This document shows positions 35,136-42,536 of a DNA stretch of 64,000 bases, in pieces; the first letter of the stretch is position 1; every line of letters starts with the position of its first letter. The notes below the pieces were generated by a model that was not told the DNA's origin, searched no databases, and saw nothing but the letters and a program-made list of their open reading frames with translations. Location of the stretch: the NCBI GenBank assembly GCA_004553485.1, contig SFLG01000005.1, positions 7,959-71,958 of the forward strand, in the 5' to 3' direction. The DNA is from Bacteroidales bacterium (GTDB taxonomy: Bacteria; Bacteroidota; Bacteroidia; Bacteroidales; Muribaculaceae). A program made the translations under genes and the position numbers.

Positions 35136-35215
35136 GGCACCACCCGCGTGAACAAAAAAACACATTTAAACATATAGATTTTAACAGGCCGACACCAATA
35201 CCGGCATAACGACAA

Positions 35216-35303
35216 AGACACAACCGTAATATAGACACAACCGTAAAAAGACACTTCTGTAATAAGCACGTATACCGACACAAACACATCTATACCGACA
35301 CAA
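35216..35303. repeat. Paired short repeats before the DUF4301 gene
   Basis: AGACACAACCGTAA at 35216-35229 and 35233-35246, and TATACCGACACAA at 35271-35283 and 35291-35303, fill most of this 184-nt spacer. Confidence 0.75.
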
Positions 35304-35319
35304 TTTAAATTTACATACC

Positions 35320-36846
35320 ATGTTTACAGAAAAAGACAAAGCCCTGCTCGCCAAACGCGGCATCAGCGAGGAAACCGTGCTTGCCCAGCTCGACCGTTTC
35401 CGCACCGGCTTCCCCTACCTGCGCCTGGCAGGTTCGGCTACAGTGAACTACGGGATACTCCGTCCCGACCAGAACCTCGAACACGACGCCGTAGAGCGTT
35501 GGGACAAATTCCTCAGCGACGGCGCCGTCGTCTGCAAGTTCGTCCCCGCCTCAGGAGCCGCCTCACGCATGTTCAAATCGCTCTTCGCCTTTGTCGACGG
35601 CGCCGAGGACAAACCCGCTCCCGGCTCTGACGTCGAGAACCTCATCAACCACATCGAAGACCTTGCCTTTGCCGACGAGCTGGACGAGGTGCTGAAAAAG
35701 CTGCACGGCATGACAGCCAAACAGCTCGTCGGGGCCGGACGCTACAAAGACGTCATCGCCGGCATCATCCGCCCCGAAGGCCTCAACTACGGCCAGCTCC
35801 CCAAGGGCCTGCTCACCTTCCACCGCTATGCCGACGGCACAACCCGCACCCCGCTCGAGGAGCAGCTTGCCGAGGGCGCACAGACCACCGTCAGCAACGG
35901 CGTGGTAAACGTCCACTTCACCGTCAGCGACAACCACCGCAAGCTCTTCGCCGCCAAGCTGAGCCAGGTTCTGCCCCGGTTCGAGAAGAACACCGGTCTG
36001 AAATTCCACGTCACCACTTCGGTGCAGAAACCCTCCACCGACACCATCGCCGCCAACCCCGACGGCACACCCTTCCGCGATGCCGACGGCGGCCTCGTCT
36101 TCCGTCCCGGCGGCCACGGCGCCCTCATCAGCAACCTCAGCGACATCGACGCCATGGTGGTATACATCAAGAACATCGATAACGTTGTTCCGGACAGCCG
36201 CCGCATGCCCACCGTCAAATACAAAAAAATTATCGGCGGCATACTCGTGCTCGTGCACGACCAGATTGCCCGCTACGCCGAAATCCTCAAATCGGGCAAG
36301 GTAACCGAGGAGCAGCTTACCGAGATGCGCGACTTCGTTGCCCACACCCTCAACATCCGCGCCGAGGGCCTTGCCTCGCTCAGCCCCGACGAGCAGGCCA
36401 ATTGGATGATGGCCAAGTTCAACCGTCCCGTCCGCGTCTGCGGCATGGTGCTCAACGAGGGCGAGCCCGGCGGCGGCCCGTACATCGCCTTCAACCCCGA
36501 CGGCACGGCCTCGCCCCAGATCCTCGAGTCGACGCAGATCGACACCTCGAAGCACGAAAACGTCGAGATGATGAAGCGCGCCACACACTTCAACCCCGTT
36601 GACCTTGTCTGCTACATCAACGACCTGGACGGCAAGCCCTTCGACCTGACAAAGTTCACTGACCCCGACACCGGCTTCATCTCCGACAAGAGTCAGGCCG
36701 GTCGCCCCTTGCGCGCCCTCGAGCTGCCGGGACTGTGGAACGGCGCTATGAGCGACTGGAACACCGTCTTTGTCGAGGTGCCCATCGACACCTTCAACCC
36801 CGTCAAAACCGTCAACGACCTGCTGCGTCCCGCCCACCAGGGATAA
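35320..36846 (+). CDS. DUF4301 family protein
   Basis: A 508-aa soluble protein of a family largely confined to Bacteroidota. The N-terminus EKDKALLAKRGISEETVLAQ and the segments KFVPASGAASRMFKSLFAF and LTFHRYADGTTRTPLEEQL are characteristic. It has a likely nucleotidyl- or sugar-phosphate-transferase-like fold, which is a guess from the PASGAASRMFK loop. No signal peptide. The spacer in front of it is full of short repeats, and a new promoter follows the gene. Confidence 0.85.
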   Translation: MFTEKDKALLAKRGISEETVLAQLDRFRTGFPYLRLAGSATVNYGILRPDQNLEHDAVERWDKFLSDGAVVCKFVPASGAASRMFKSLFAFVDGAEDKPAPGSDVENLINHIEDLAFADELDEVLKKLHGMTAKQLVGAGRYKDVIAGIIRPEGLNYGQLPKGLLTFHRYADGTTRTPLEEQLAEGAQTTVSNGVVNVHFTVSDNHRKLFAAKLSQVLPRFEKNTGLKFHVTTSVQKPSTDTIAANPDGTPFRDADGGLVFRPGGHGALISNLSDIDAMVVYIKNIDNVVPDSRRMPTVKYKKIIGGILVLVHDQIARYAEILKSGKVTEEQLTEMRDFVAHTLNIRAEGLASLSPDEQANWMMAKFNRPVRVCGMVLNEGEPGGGPYIAFNPDGTASPQILESTQIDTSKHENVEMMKRATHFNPVDLVCYINDLDGKPFDLTKFTDPDTGFISDKSQAGRPLRALELPGLWNGAMSDWNTVFVEVPIDTFNPVKTVNDLLRPAHQG

Positions 36847-36953
36847 GCGGACACCGATAAAACCAGGGTAATTTTAACCCCCTCTGACCTGCCAAAGGTC
36901 CCGTCGTCGAAAGATGCCGGGGCTTTTGGCGTTTTATTACCGACTTATTTTAC

Positions 36954-36961
36954 TACCTTTG
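36954..36961 (+). promoter_or_regulatory. -7 box for the PH-domain pair
   Basis: TACCTTTG lies 48 nt before the ATG at 37010, which supports that start over an in-frame ATG at 36914 located upstream of this box. Confidence 0.5.
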
Positions 36962-37009
36962 CAGACAGTTAGCAATTTTACTGATTCGATCAACTTATAC
37001 CGATTCGAT

Positions 37010-37627
37010 ATGTCAAACAGACAGATATGGCCCGAGGACGTCCAGGCGGTGGAGAACCTGCACTTCGAGCACGTCGAGAGCAAATACATAAAGGTCGTAA
37101 TCGGCCGTCTTATACTGGTTTATCTCATTCTTATGGTTGCCGCTTCGCTGATTTTGACAGCGGACCTCGAGCACGGGACGGCCATCCTTGTCGGCGCAGA
37201 GGCGGTTTTGCTGACAGCCCTTGCCATCAACGTCGCGCTGTCGGCCAAGATACTGAATTTCAAAGGATACGCTCTGCGCGACCACGATATCACCTACCGC
37301 TCGGGCCTATTCTTCACCAAAGTCACAACCATCCCCTTCGAGAAAATTCAGCAGGTGACGGTGCGCATGAATCCCCTCAGCCGCCTTTTCGGGCTGTACT
37401 ACGTCGACGTGATAAACGGCACCCAGGACTCGAGCAACCAGATTACCATCCCCGGCCTGACACACCAACGCGCCCGCCAGATCGAAACCCTCCTGATCCG
37501 GAACATCGAGCCCCCCACCCCCTATTTCCCCGATACCCCCGCTTCCTCTGATTCCTCTGATATCTCTGATATCTCTGATATCTCTGATTCCTCTGATAAC
37601 CCCCACACCTCCCACACCGATGAGTGA
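37010..37627 (+). CDS. PH-domain membrane protein, YdbS-like
   Basis: A 205-aa protein with two membrane helices (about 27-47 and 54-74) and one bacterial PH (bPH2) domain (about 78-165, YALRDHDITYRSGLFFTKVTTIPFEKIQQV). YdbS-type proteins pair with YdbT-type partners at the membrane; their biochemical role is unclear. The C-terminus carries six 9-nt repeats (37544-37597) encoding a Ser-Asp-rich tail (SDSSDISDISDISDSSD), unusual for the family. Its stop overlaps the partner's start in ATGAGTGA. Confidence 0.85.
   Translation: MSNRQIWPEDVQAVENLHFEHVESKYIKVVIGRLILVYLILMVAASLILTADLEHGTAILVGAEAVLLTALAINVALSAKILNFKGYALRDHDITYRSGLFFTKVTTIPFEKIQQVTVRMNPLSRLFGLYYVDVINGTQDSSNQITIPGLTHQRARQIETLLIRNIEPPTPYFPDTPASSDSSDISDISDISDSSDNPHTSHTDE
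37544..37597 (+). repeat. Coding 9-nt tandem repeat (Ser-Asp tail)
   Basis: Six in-frame copies of a 9-nt unit, TCCTCTGAT or ATCTCTGAT, encode Ser-Ser-Asp and Ile-Ser-Asp triplets. The same unit recurs at 44302-44342. Confidence 0.85.
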
Positions 37628-39110
37628 CTTCACAACCCCCCGGCGTATGGGGGCGGCGGCACTCCTGATAATGTTTCTGAAGAATTTCCGAAAAATTGCA
37701 GGAGCGTTCTTCGCAATGATAATCATCATTGTCTTCAAAGAGGCCGACACCCCGTTCGGGATAGCGGCAAGGGTCGGCATCGGCCTGGGCTTGCTGACGG
37801 GCCTGTCGTTCCTGTCGGCGCTGCTGAGCTACTATCCTCTGAAATTCTACGTCCACGACGACAAAATCATCTTCATCCGAAACCTCTTTGCCAAGCGCAC
37901 GACAAGCATCCCCACCGCCAACATCCACTCACTGAGGACGCGGCGCGGACTGATATACCGCCTGCTCGGCGTCCGTGGCATCGCGTTCGACACCATCGCC
38001 ACCAATGTCGAGGAGTTTGAGCTCATTCTCAGCGAAGAGGACTGGCAGTCGTTCATGCACGACATCCGCAGCAGCGAGACACTGGCCTCCACCCGTCACG
38101 GCTCCGTTCCGCCCTCTCTGCCCACCGCCGACAAAGTTCTGAAAGTCAGCAACTACGAAACGATAAAAGGCGCGCTCTGCCAGAACCACCTGCACGGCTT
38201 CGCCGTCCTGGCCGCCATCCTAATCCAGGTGCTCGACGACATCAACCAGATTGACGACGAGGCGCCAGAACGCGCCGTAGACTTTGTTGAAACCAATTTC
38301 GAGACCCTTGTACCCACAACGGCCACGATGCTGTACCTCTTTGCCATACTCTATGTTTTTGTGGTACTGCTGTGGGTCGGCAAGGTGCTGTTGAAATCGG
38401 GCAATATGGAGATTACCGAGACGCGCGACCGGCTTGTGCTTAAGTCCGGCCTGGTATCGCGTTTCACCAGCCGCATCGCCCGCGATAAGATGACGATACT
38501 CACCATCAAGCACAATCCGCTTGAAAAGGCCTTCAAATGTCAGACCATCCGCATCCTGCAGGCACTCAACATCGTGGGGATGAAAGATGAGAACAAGATC
38601 ACCATCTACGGCTCACAACATGGCACAGAGATACTTGACTGGTGGCTTGACACTAAAGGCTCAGCATCGGAGGACCGCCAGGCGACTGCGACGGCCCGCT
38701 CGGGTTTCGGCGTCTTTTACCGTAGGTTTGTCCCGCACCTCGTCCTTGCGCTGGTGATCGCTGGCGTGATGTACCATTTCGACCAGACCATTTTTGCCAC
38801 AATAGTCTGCCCCGCCTACGTCGTCTTTGCGGCCGTCAGGGCTGTTATGGCGTGGAAACACAGCAGCATCGAGCTCGAACGGCAATTTGTGAAAGTCAAC
38901 AGCGGCAACATCGCCGTCGTGCAAAGCTATATCAAGTACGGCTCAATCGAGACGGTGGCCGTCAGGCAGACGCCGATGACGCGCTTCACGGGACGCGTAA
39001 GGCTGTCGATAAGCACAAACGCCGGCTCTTTCAAGGTGTATTCGCTTGACGAGGCAGAGGCGCGCGCCATCCGCAGCGCCATTCTCGACAACGCCCACCG
39101 AGCATCCTGA
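37620..39110 (+). CDS. PH-domain membrane protein, YdbT-like
   Basis: A 496-aa protein with three bacterial PH domains interleaved with pairs of membrane helices. The first PH follows YYPLKFYVHDDKIIFIRNLF (about residues 75-150), the second follows MEITETRDRLVLKSGLVSRF (about 260-340), the third follows QFVKVNSGNIAVVQSYIKYG (about 425-490). This is the YdbT layout, and the translational overlap with the YdbS-like gene supports a complex. Function unknown. Confidence 0.87.
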   Translation: MSDFTTPRRMGAAALLIMFLKNFRKIAGAFFAMIIIIVFKEADTPFGIAARVGIGLGLLTGLSFLSALLSYYPLKFYVHDDKIIFIRNLFAKRTTSIPTANIHSLRTRRGLIYRLLGVRGIAFDTIATNVEEFELILSEEDWQSFMHDIRSSETLASTRHGSVPPSLPTADKVLKVSNYETIKGALCQNHLHGFAVLAAILIQVLDDINQIDDEAPERAVDFVETNFETLVPTTATMLYLFAILYVFVVLLWVGKVLLKSGNMEITETRDRLVLKSGLVSRFTSRIARDKMTILTIKHNPLEKAFKCQTIRILQALNIVGMKDENKITIYGSQHGTEILDWWLDTKGSASEDRQATATARSGFGVFYRRFVPHLVLALVIAGVMYHFDQTIFATIVCPAYVVFAAVRAVMAWKHSSIELERQFVKVNSGNIAVVQSYIKYGSIETVAVRQTPMTRFTGRVRLSISTNAGSFKVYSLDEAEARAIRSAILDNAHRAS

Positions 39111-39180
39111 GCACAGCCCGCCAATTTAATTTCCTTTTTTTACACATAATTGGTGGAAATGACTCATAGCAAAGGTGGAT

Positions 39181-39212
39181 TTTGGCTATTTTCGGTTTTG
39201 TTCCTACCTTTG
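39181..39212 (+). promoter_or_regulatory. Promoter abutting the Omp85 gene
   Basis: TTTG at 39181-39184 and TACCTTTG at 39205-39212 have the ideal 20-nt gap. The ATG at 39217 begins 5 nt after the box, so the transcript should start on or at the start codon. Confidence 0.68.
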
Positions 39213-39216
39213 CGCT

Positions 39217-40410
39217 ATGTTTCGACTGTTTACAACAATTGCGGTGATTATTCTCGTCGGCCTTCGGGTTCAGGCACAGGACATACCTGCGCCTGCATCC
39301 GATTCTACCGCCGTGCCCGCCGCCGTGGCCGACACCGTTGCCCGTACGCAATGGTACGAGAACGGCCTCATCGGCAAGGTCTACCGCTATTTCAAGAATA
39401 GCAACAAACAGCGCAAGAAAAATTTTGACATCTCGTTTATCGGCGGCCCGCACTACTCGAGCGAGGAGGGCTTCGGCATCGGTCTGGCGGCATCCGGCAT
39501 CTACAGCGCCGGCGGCCTGCAGGACACAATCACGCCGCTGAGCAACATCACCCTCAAAGCCGACGCCACAACGGGACAGATGTTCAAGATCGGCATCGAG
39601 GGCTACCACATCTTTGTAGGCGACCGCTACCGCCTCAACTACGACGTGTCGTTCTACTCGTTCAAGGACAAGATGTGGGGAATAGGCTATCTCGAGAACA
39701 AGGCCGACTCGTCGCAGAACTGGTACCGGCGCCTGCAGAGCGAGGCCAAGGTGGACATCGTCTTTCAGGTCTCGCCCAACCTCTTCGTCGGCCCCAAGGC
39801 CGAGTTTGCCTACATCAACGCACACAGTTTTGAAAAGCCGTGGCAGCTGGAGGGACAGTCGAACCGCACCTTCAACACCGGCGTGGGCATAACCTTTCTG
39901 TACGACACCCGCGACATCCCCACCGCCGCCACGAAAGGCTGGAACATCCGCCTCGACTTAATCGCCAATCCAAGATTTTTAGCCAACAAATACGATTTCA
40001 CCAAAGTCGAGCTCAACGCCTCGGCCTACCAGCAGGTATGGAAAGGCGGCGTGCTGGCCGAAAACCTGCACTCGCGTCACACGTGGGGCAACACGCCGTG
40101 GGGACTGATGTCGACCTTCGGCGGCAGCCACACCATGCGCGGATACTGGGAAGGCCGCTACCGCGACAAGATGGCTACGTCAGTCACCGTCGAGCTGCGC
40201 CAGCATGTCTGGCGCCGCAACGGCATCGCCGTATGGGTGGGTGCCGGAACGGTATACCCACGCTTCTCGGCTCTGCGCCTCAGCCACATCCTGCCCAATG
40301 CGGGCATAGGCTACCGGTGGGAATTCAAGAAAGGCGTCAACGTGCGCCTCGACGTCGGCTTCGGCCGCGGCGAGAAATCGTTCAACTTTAGCCTCAACGA
40401 AGCGTTCTAA
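39217..40410 (+). CDS. Omp85-type outer-membrane barrel protein
   Basis: A 397-aa protein with signal peptide FTTIAVIILVGLRVQA. It has no POTRA domain and consists of a 16-strand-type barrel with the diagnostic Omp85 loop-6 motif MRGYWEGRYRD at about 305-316 and an aromatic C-terminus ending NEAF. BamA/TamA relatives insert or translocate proteins and lipids; short POTRA-less members are common in Bacteroidota and of unknown role. An in-frame ATG at 39175 lies upstream of the promoter box, so 39217 is used. The stop codon region is duplicated just downstream. Confidence 0.87.
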   Translation: MFRLFTTIAVIILVGLRVQAQDIPAPASDSTAVPAAVADTVARTQWYENGLIGKVYRYFKNSNKQRKKNFDISFIGGPHYSSEEGFGIGLAASGIYSAGGLQDTITPLSNITLKADATTGQMFKIGIEGYHIFVGDRYRLNYDVSFYSFKDKMWGIGYLENKADSSQNWYRRLQSEAKVDIVFQVSPNLFVGPKAEFAYINAHSFEKPWQLEGQSNRTFNTGVGITFLYDTRDIPTAATKGWNIRLDLIANPRFLANKYDFTKVELNASAYQQVWKGGVLAENLHSRHTWGNTPWGLMSTFGGSHTMRGYWEGRYRDKMATSVTVELRQHVWRRNGIAVWVGAGTVYPRFSALRLSHILPNAGIGYRWEFKKGVNVRLDVGFGRGEKSFNFSLNEAF

Positions 40411-40442
40411 ATAAGAGTCAGCGAGGCGTTCTAAACAGAAGT
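40395..40442 (+). repeat. 24-nt tandem duplication over the Omp85 stop
   Basis: The 24 nt at 40395-40418, which include the last codons and stop of the Omp85 gene, are repeated at 40419-40442 with five substitutions, giving a second out-of-use GCGTTCTAA. Confidence 0.8.
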
Positions 40443-40460
40443 CGCTACAACTTCAAAAAA

Positions 40461-42188
40461 ATGGAAAGACAAAGGTACAAAGATAGAATAAAGAAACTGT
40501 TCAGAAAAACCGGAGCGCTGCTCCTTCGCCCGCAGCTGTGGATATGGCTTTATCCGTTGCTGCTGATAATCCCCAACATCGGCCTGGCAATCACCGAGAC
40601 CTATCCGGTGACAATTAAAATCGCCAACCTCCTTTTGCCGTTGGGCCTTTACCTTGTGATAACGGGACTTTTCCACCGCACCGGCACGGTCATCCTGTGC
40701 TTCCTGCCCATAGCCGTGCTTTGCGCCTTTCAGATTGTGCTGCTGTTTCTGTACGGCGAGAGCATAATCGCCATCGACATGTTCCTCAACGTCGTCACCA
40801 CCAACGCCGCGGAGGTAGCCGAGCTGCTGGGCAATCTTGTCAACGCCATAATAACGGTGGTAATCATCTACCTGCCGCCCCTTGTTGCCGCCGTGATGAT
40901 GCTCACGCGCCACAAAAGCGCCGACAAAGCGCAGCGTCGCCCCGCCCTCATTGCCGGTGCGGCTCTTGCCGCTGCCGGAGCGCTGCTGACGACGGTAGCC
41001 GCCCTTACTGACAGCCACGCCCGCCCCGCAAGACAGATTTTCCCCTTCAACGTCATCTGCAACATCGTGTCGGCGGCACAGCGCACGGCCCAGTCGGCCG
41101 GATACCACGAGACATCGGCGGATTTCAGCTACGAGGTCACGCCCACGCACGACCCGGCCGAAAAAGAGATATATGTCTTTGTCGTCGGCGAGACATCGCG
41201 CGCTTCGGAGTGGAGCCTTTTCGGCTATGAGCGGCCCACTACCCCGCGCCTCGACAAAAAAGACGGCCTGGTGGGCTTCAGCCGCACGCTGAGCGAGGTC
41301 AACACGACACACAAAAGCGTGCCGATGCTGCTGTCCAATCTCGACTCGCACTCTTTCGGCGACTCGGTGGCCGTTGTGCGCAGCATCTTCTCGGCCTTCA
41401 ACGATGCCGGCTACGACACCCATTTCATCTCAAACCAGCGCCGCAATGGCTCGTACATCGACTTTTACGGCCAGGAGGCCCGCAACTGCATCTTCCTCAC
41501 CGACAGCGGCGCCCCGCGTCCCGACCTCGACCTTACCGAGGAATTCAACAAAGCCGTCCGGGGCAGCTCGGCCAACAAAATCTTTGTCGTGCTGCACACC
41601 TACGGATCGCACTTCGAGTACAACAAGCGCTACCCGCGCGACATGGCAGTCTTTACGCCCGACAACAACTCGCAGGCCGAAAAGAAAAACCGTCCCGAGC
41701 TTGTCAACGCGTATGACAACACCATCCACTACACCGACTCGCTGCTGTCGAGCCTGATCACCGCCCTCGACAAGACCGAGGCGCGCGCGGCACTGATGTA
41801 TGTCTCGGACCACGGCGAGGACATCTTTGACGACGAGCGCGGCCGCTTCCTGCACGCCTCGCCCGTGCCCACCTACCAGCAGCTGCACGTGCCCATGGTG
41901 CTGTGGATGAGTAAGAGCCTGCGCGCCACCGAGCCCGCAAAATGGCAGGCGGCCCAGGCCAACCGCGACAAGGACGTGTCGTCGTCGCGCTCGGTCTTCG
42001 ACACGCTCATGGACCTGGCCGGCCTGCGCAGCCGCTATGTCGACAGCCACGGCAGCCTTGTGTCGCCGTCGTACACGCCCCTGCCGCACACCTACCTCAA
42101 CGACTACAACGAATCGGTTCCCCTTGGCGAGAGCGGCCTGCGCGAGCCTGACTTTGTCGAGCTGCACCGCCGCGGTTTCGCCCTCTGA
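40461..42188 (+). CDS. Phosphoethanolamine transferase (EptA-like)
   Basis: A 575-aa protein with about five N-terminal helices (to about residue 175) and a periplasmic alkaline-phosphatase/sulfatase-like domain. The catalytic Thr is T245 in VVGETSRASEWSLFGYERPT. YVSDHGEDIFDDERGRFLHA carries metal ligands. Enzymes of this type move phosphoethanolamine from phosphatidylethanolamine to lipid A or glycans and can alter sensitivity to cationic peptides. It follows the Omp85 gene by 50 nt and may be cotranscribed. The exact acceptor is not determined by sequence. Confidence 0.9.
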   Translation: MERQRYKDRIKKLFRKTGALLLRPQLWIWLYPLLLIIPNIGLAITETYPVTIKIANLLLPLGLYLVITGLFHRTGTVILCFLPIAVLCAFQIVLLFLYGESIIAIDMFLNVVTTNAAEVAELLGNLVNAIITVVIIYLPPLVAAVMMLTRHKSADKAQRRPALIAGAALAAAGALLTTVAALTDSHARPARQIFPFNVICNIVSAAQRTAQSAGYHETSADFSYEVTPTHDPAEKEIYVFVVGETSRASEWSLFGYERPTTPRLDKKDGLVGFSRTLSEVNTTHKSVPMLLSNLDSHSFGDSVAVVRSIFSAFNDAGYDTHFISNQRRNGSYIDFYGQEARNCIFLTDSGAPRPDLDLTEEFNKAVRGSSANKIFVVLHTYGSHFEYNKRYPRDMAVFTPDNNSQAEKKNRPELVNAYDNTIHYTDSLLSSLITALDKTEARAALMYVSDHGEDIFDDERGRFLHASPVPTYQQLHVPMVLWMSKSLRATEPAKWQAAQANRDKDVSSSRSVFDTLMDLAGLRSRYVDSHGSLVSPSYTPLPHTYLNDYNESVPLGESGLREPDFVELHRRGFAL

Positions 42189-42331
42189 CCATCCCGATTT
42201 TCGCCTACAACAAAACACATTACCCCGACGATGTACGGCCAATTCAGCGCCGCCACACCGCCGGGGTCGATTTTTCCGTATAAACAACCAAAATTGGGGC
42301 CTTTTTTTGACGATATTCGTTTAAACTTTGC

Positions 42332-42339
42332 TATATTTG
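42332..42339 (+). promoter_or_regulatory. Distal -7 box upstream of the TPR lipoprotein
   Basis: TATATTTG would start transcription near 42345, so a transcript from it would begin with the structured element. Confidence 0.45.
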
Positions 42340-42341
42340 TG

Positions 42342-42403
42342 GTGTGCCAAATGCCTTCGGCACCGCGCACCGGCCTAAAGGCCGACTTGCGCTTTTGGCA
42401 TAC
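42342..42403 (+). ncRNA. Candidate three-way-junction RNA element
   Basis: The outer stem is GTGTGCCAAA (42342-42351) with TTTGGCATAC (42394-42403), 10 bp with one G-T. Inside are a TGCC/GGCA hairpin (42352-42362) and a GCGCA/TGCGC stem (42365-42369 with 42388-42392) capped by CGGCCT/AGGCCG (42371-42384). No known family is recognised. It could be a leader structure, a small RNA or a palindromic mobile repeat. Confidence 0.5.
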
Positions 42404-42425
42404 TCGCGAATATTTTATATATTTG
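42394..42425 (+). promoter_or_regulatory. Proximal promoter of the TPR lipoprotein gene
   Basis: TTTG 42394-42397 and TATATTTG 42418-42425, with a 20-nt gap, are a near-perfect match. The -33 box lies in the 3' arm of the structured element. Confidence 0.68.
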
Positions 42426-42536
42426 CAAAAGAAAACGCTAAGAGGCGGACATCCGGCTACTGACGCGCTCCCTGACATAACCCGAATTTAACCCTGTCAC
42501 ATAAGACACGAATAACACTTTTTAATACAACGATCT

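Larger units (their letters stand above)
42189..42536 (+). other. 348-nt spacer with promoters and structured element
   Basis: It holds two TAnnTTTG boxes (42332-42339 and 42418-42425), the three-way-junction element at 42342-42403 and an AT-rich leader of about 105 nt to the ATG at 42537. No gene is apparent. Confidence 0.7.

Noticed and set aside
33060..35165. A 701-codon open frame on the minus strand opposite the TPR gene, and similar long antisense frames at 1820-3202 (-), 22031-23803 (+), 31751-32992 (+), 48732-50132 (-)
   Set aside because: They mirror GC-rich genes on the other strand, have no recognisable domains and mostly lack plausible starts.
36914..37009. N-terminal extension of the YdbS-like protein
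   Set aside because: It would place the promoter box 36954-36961 inside the gene and has spacer-like composition.
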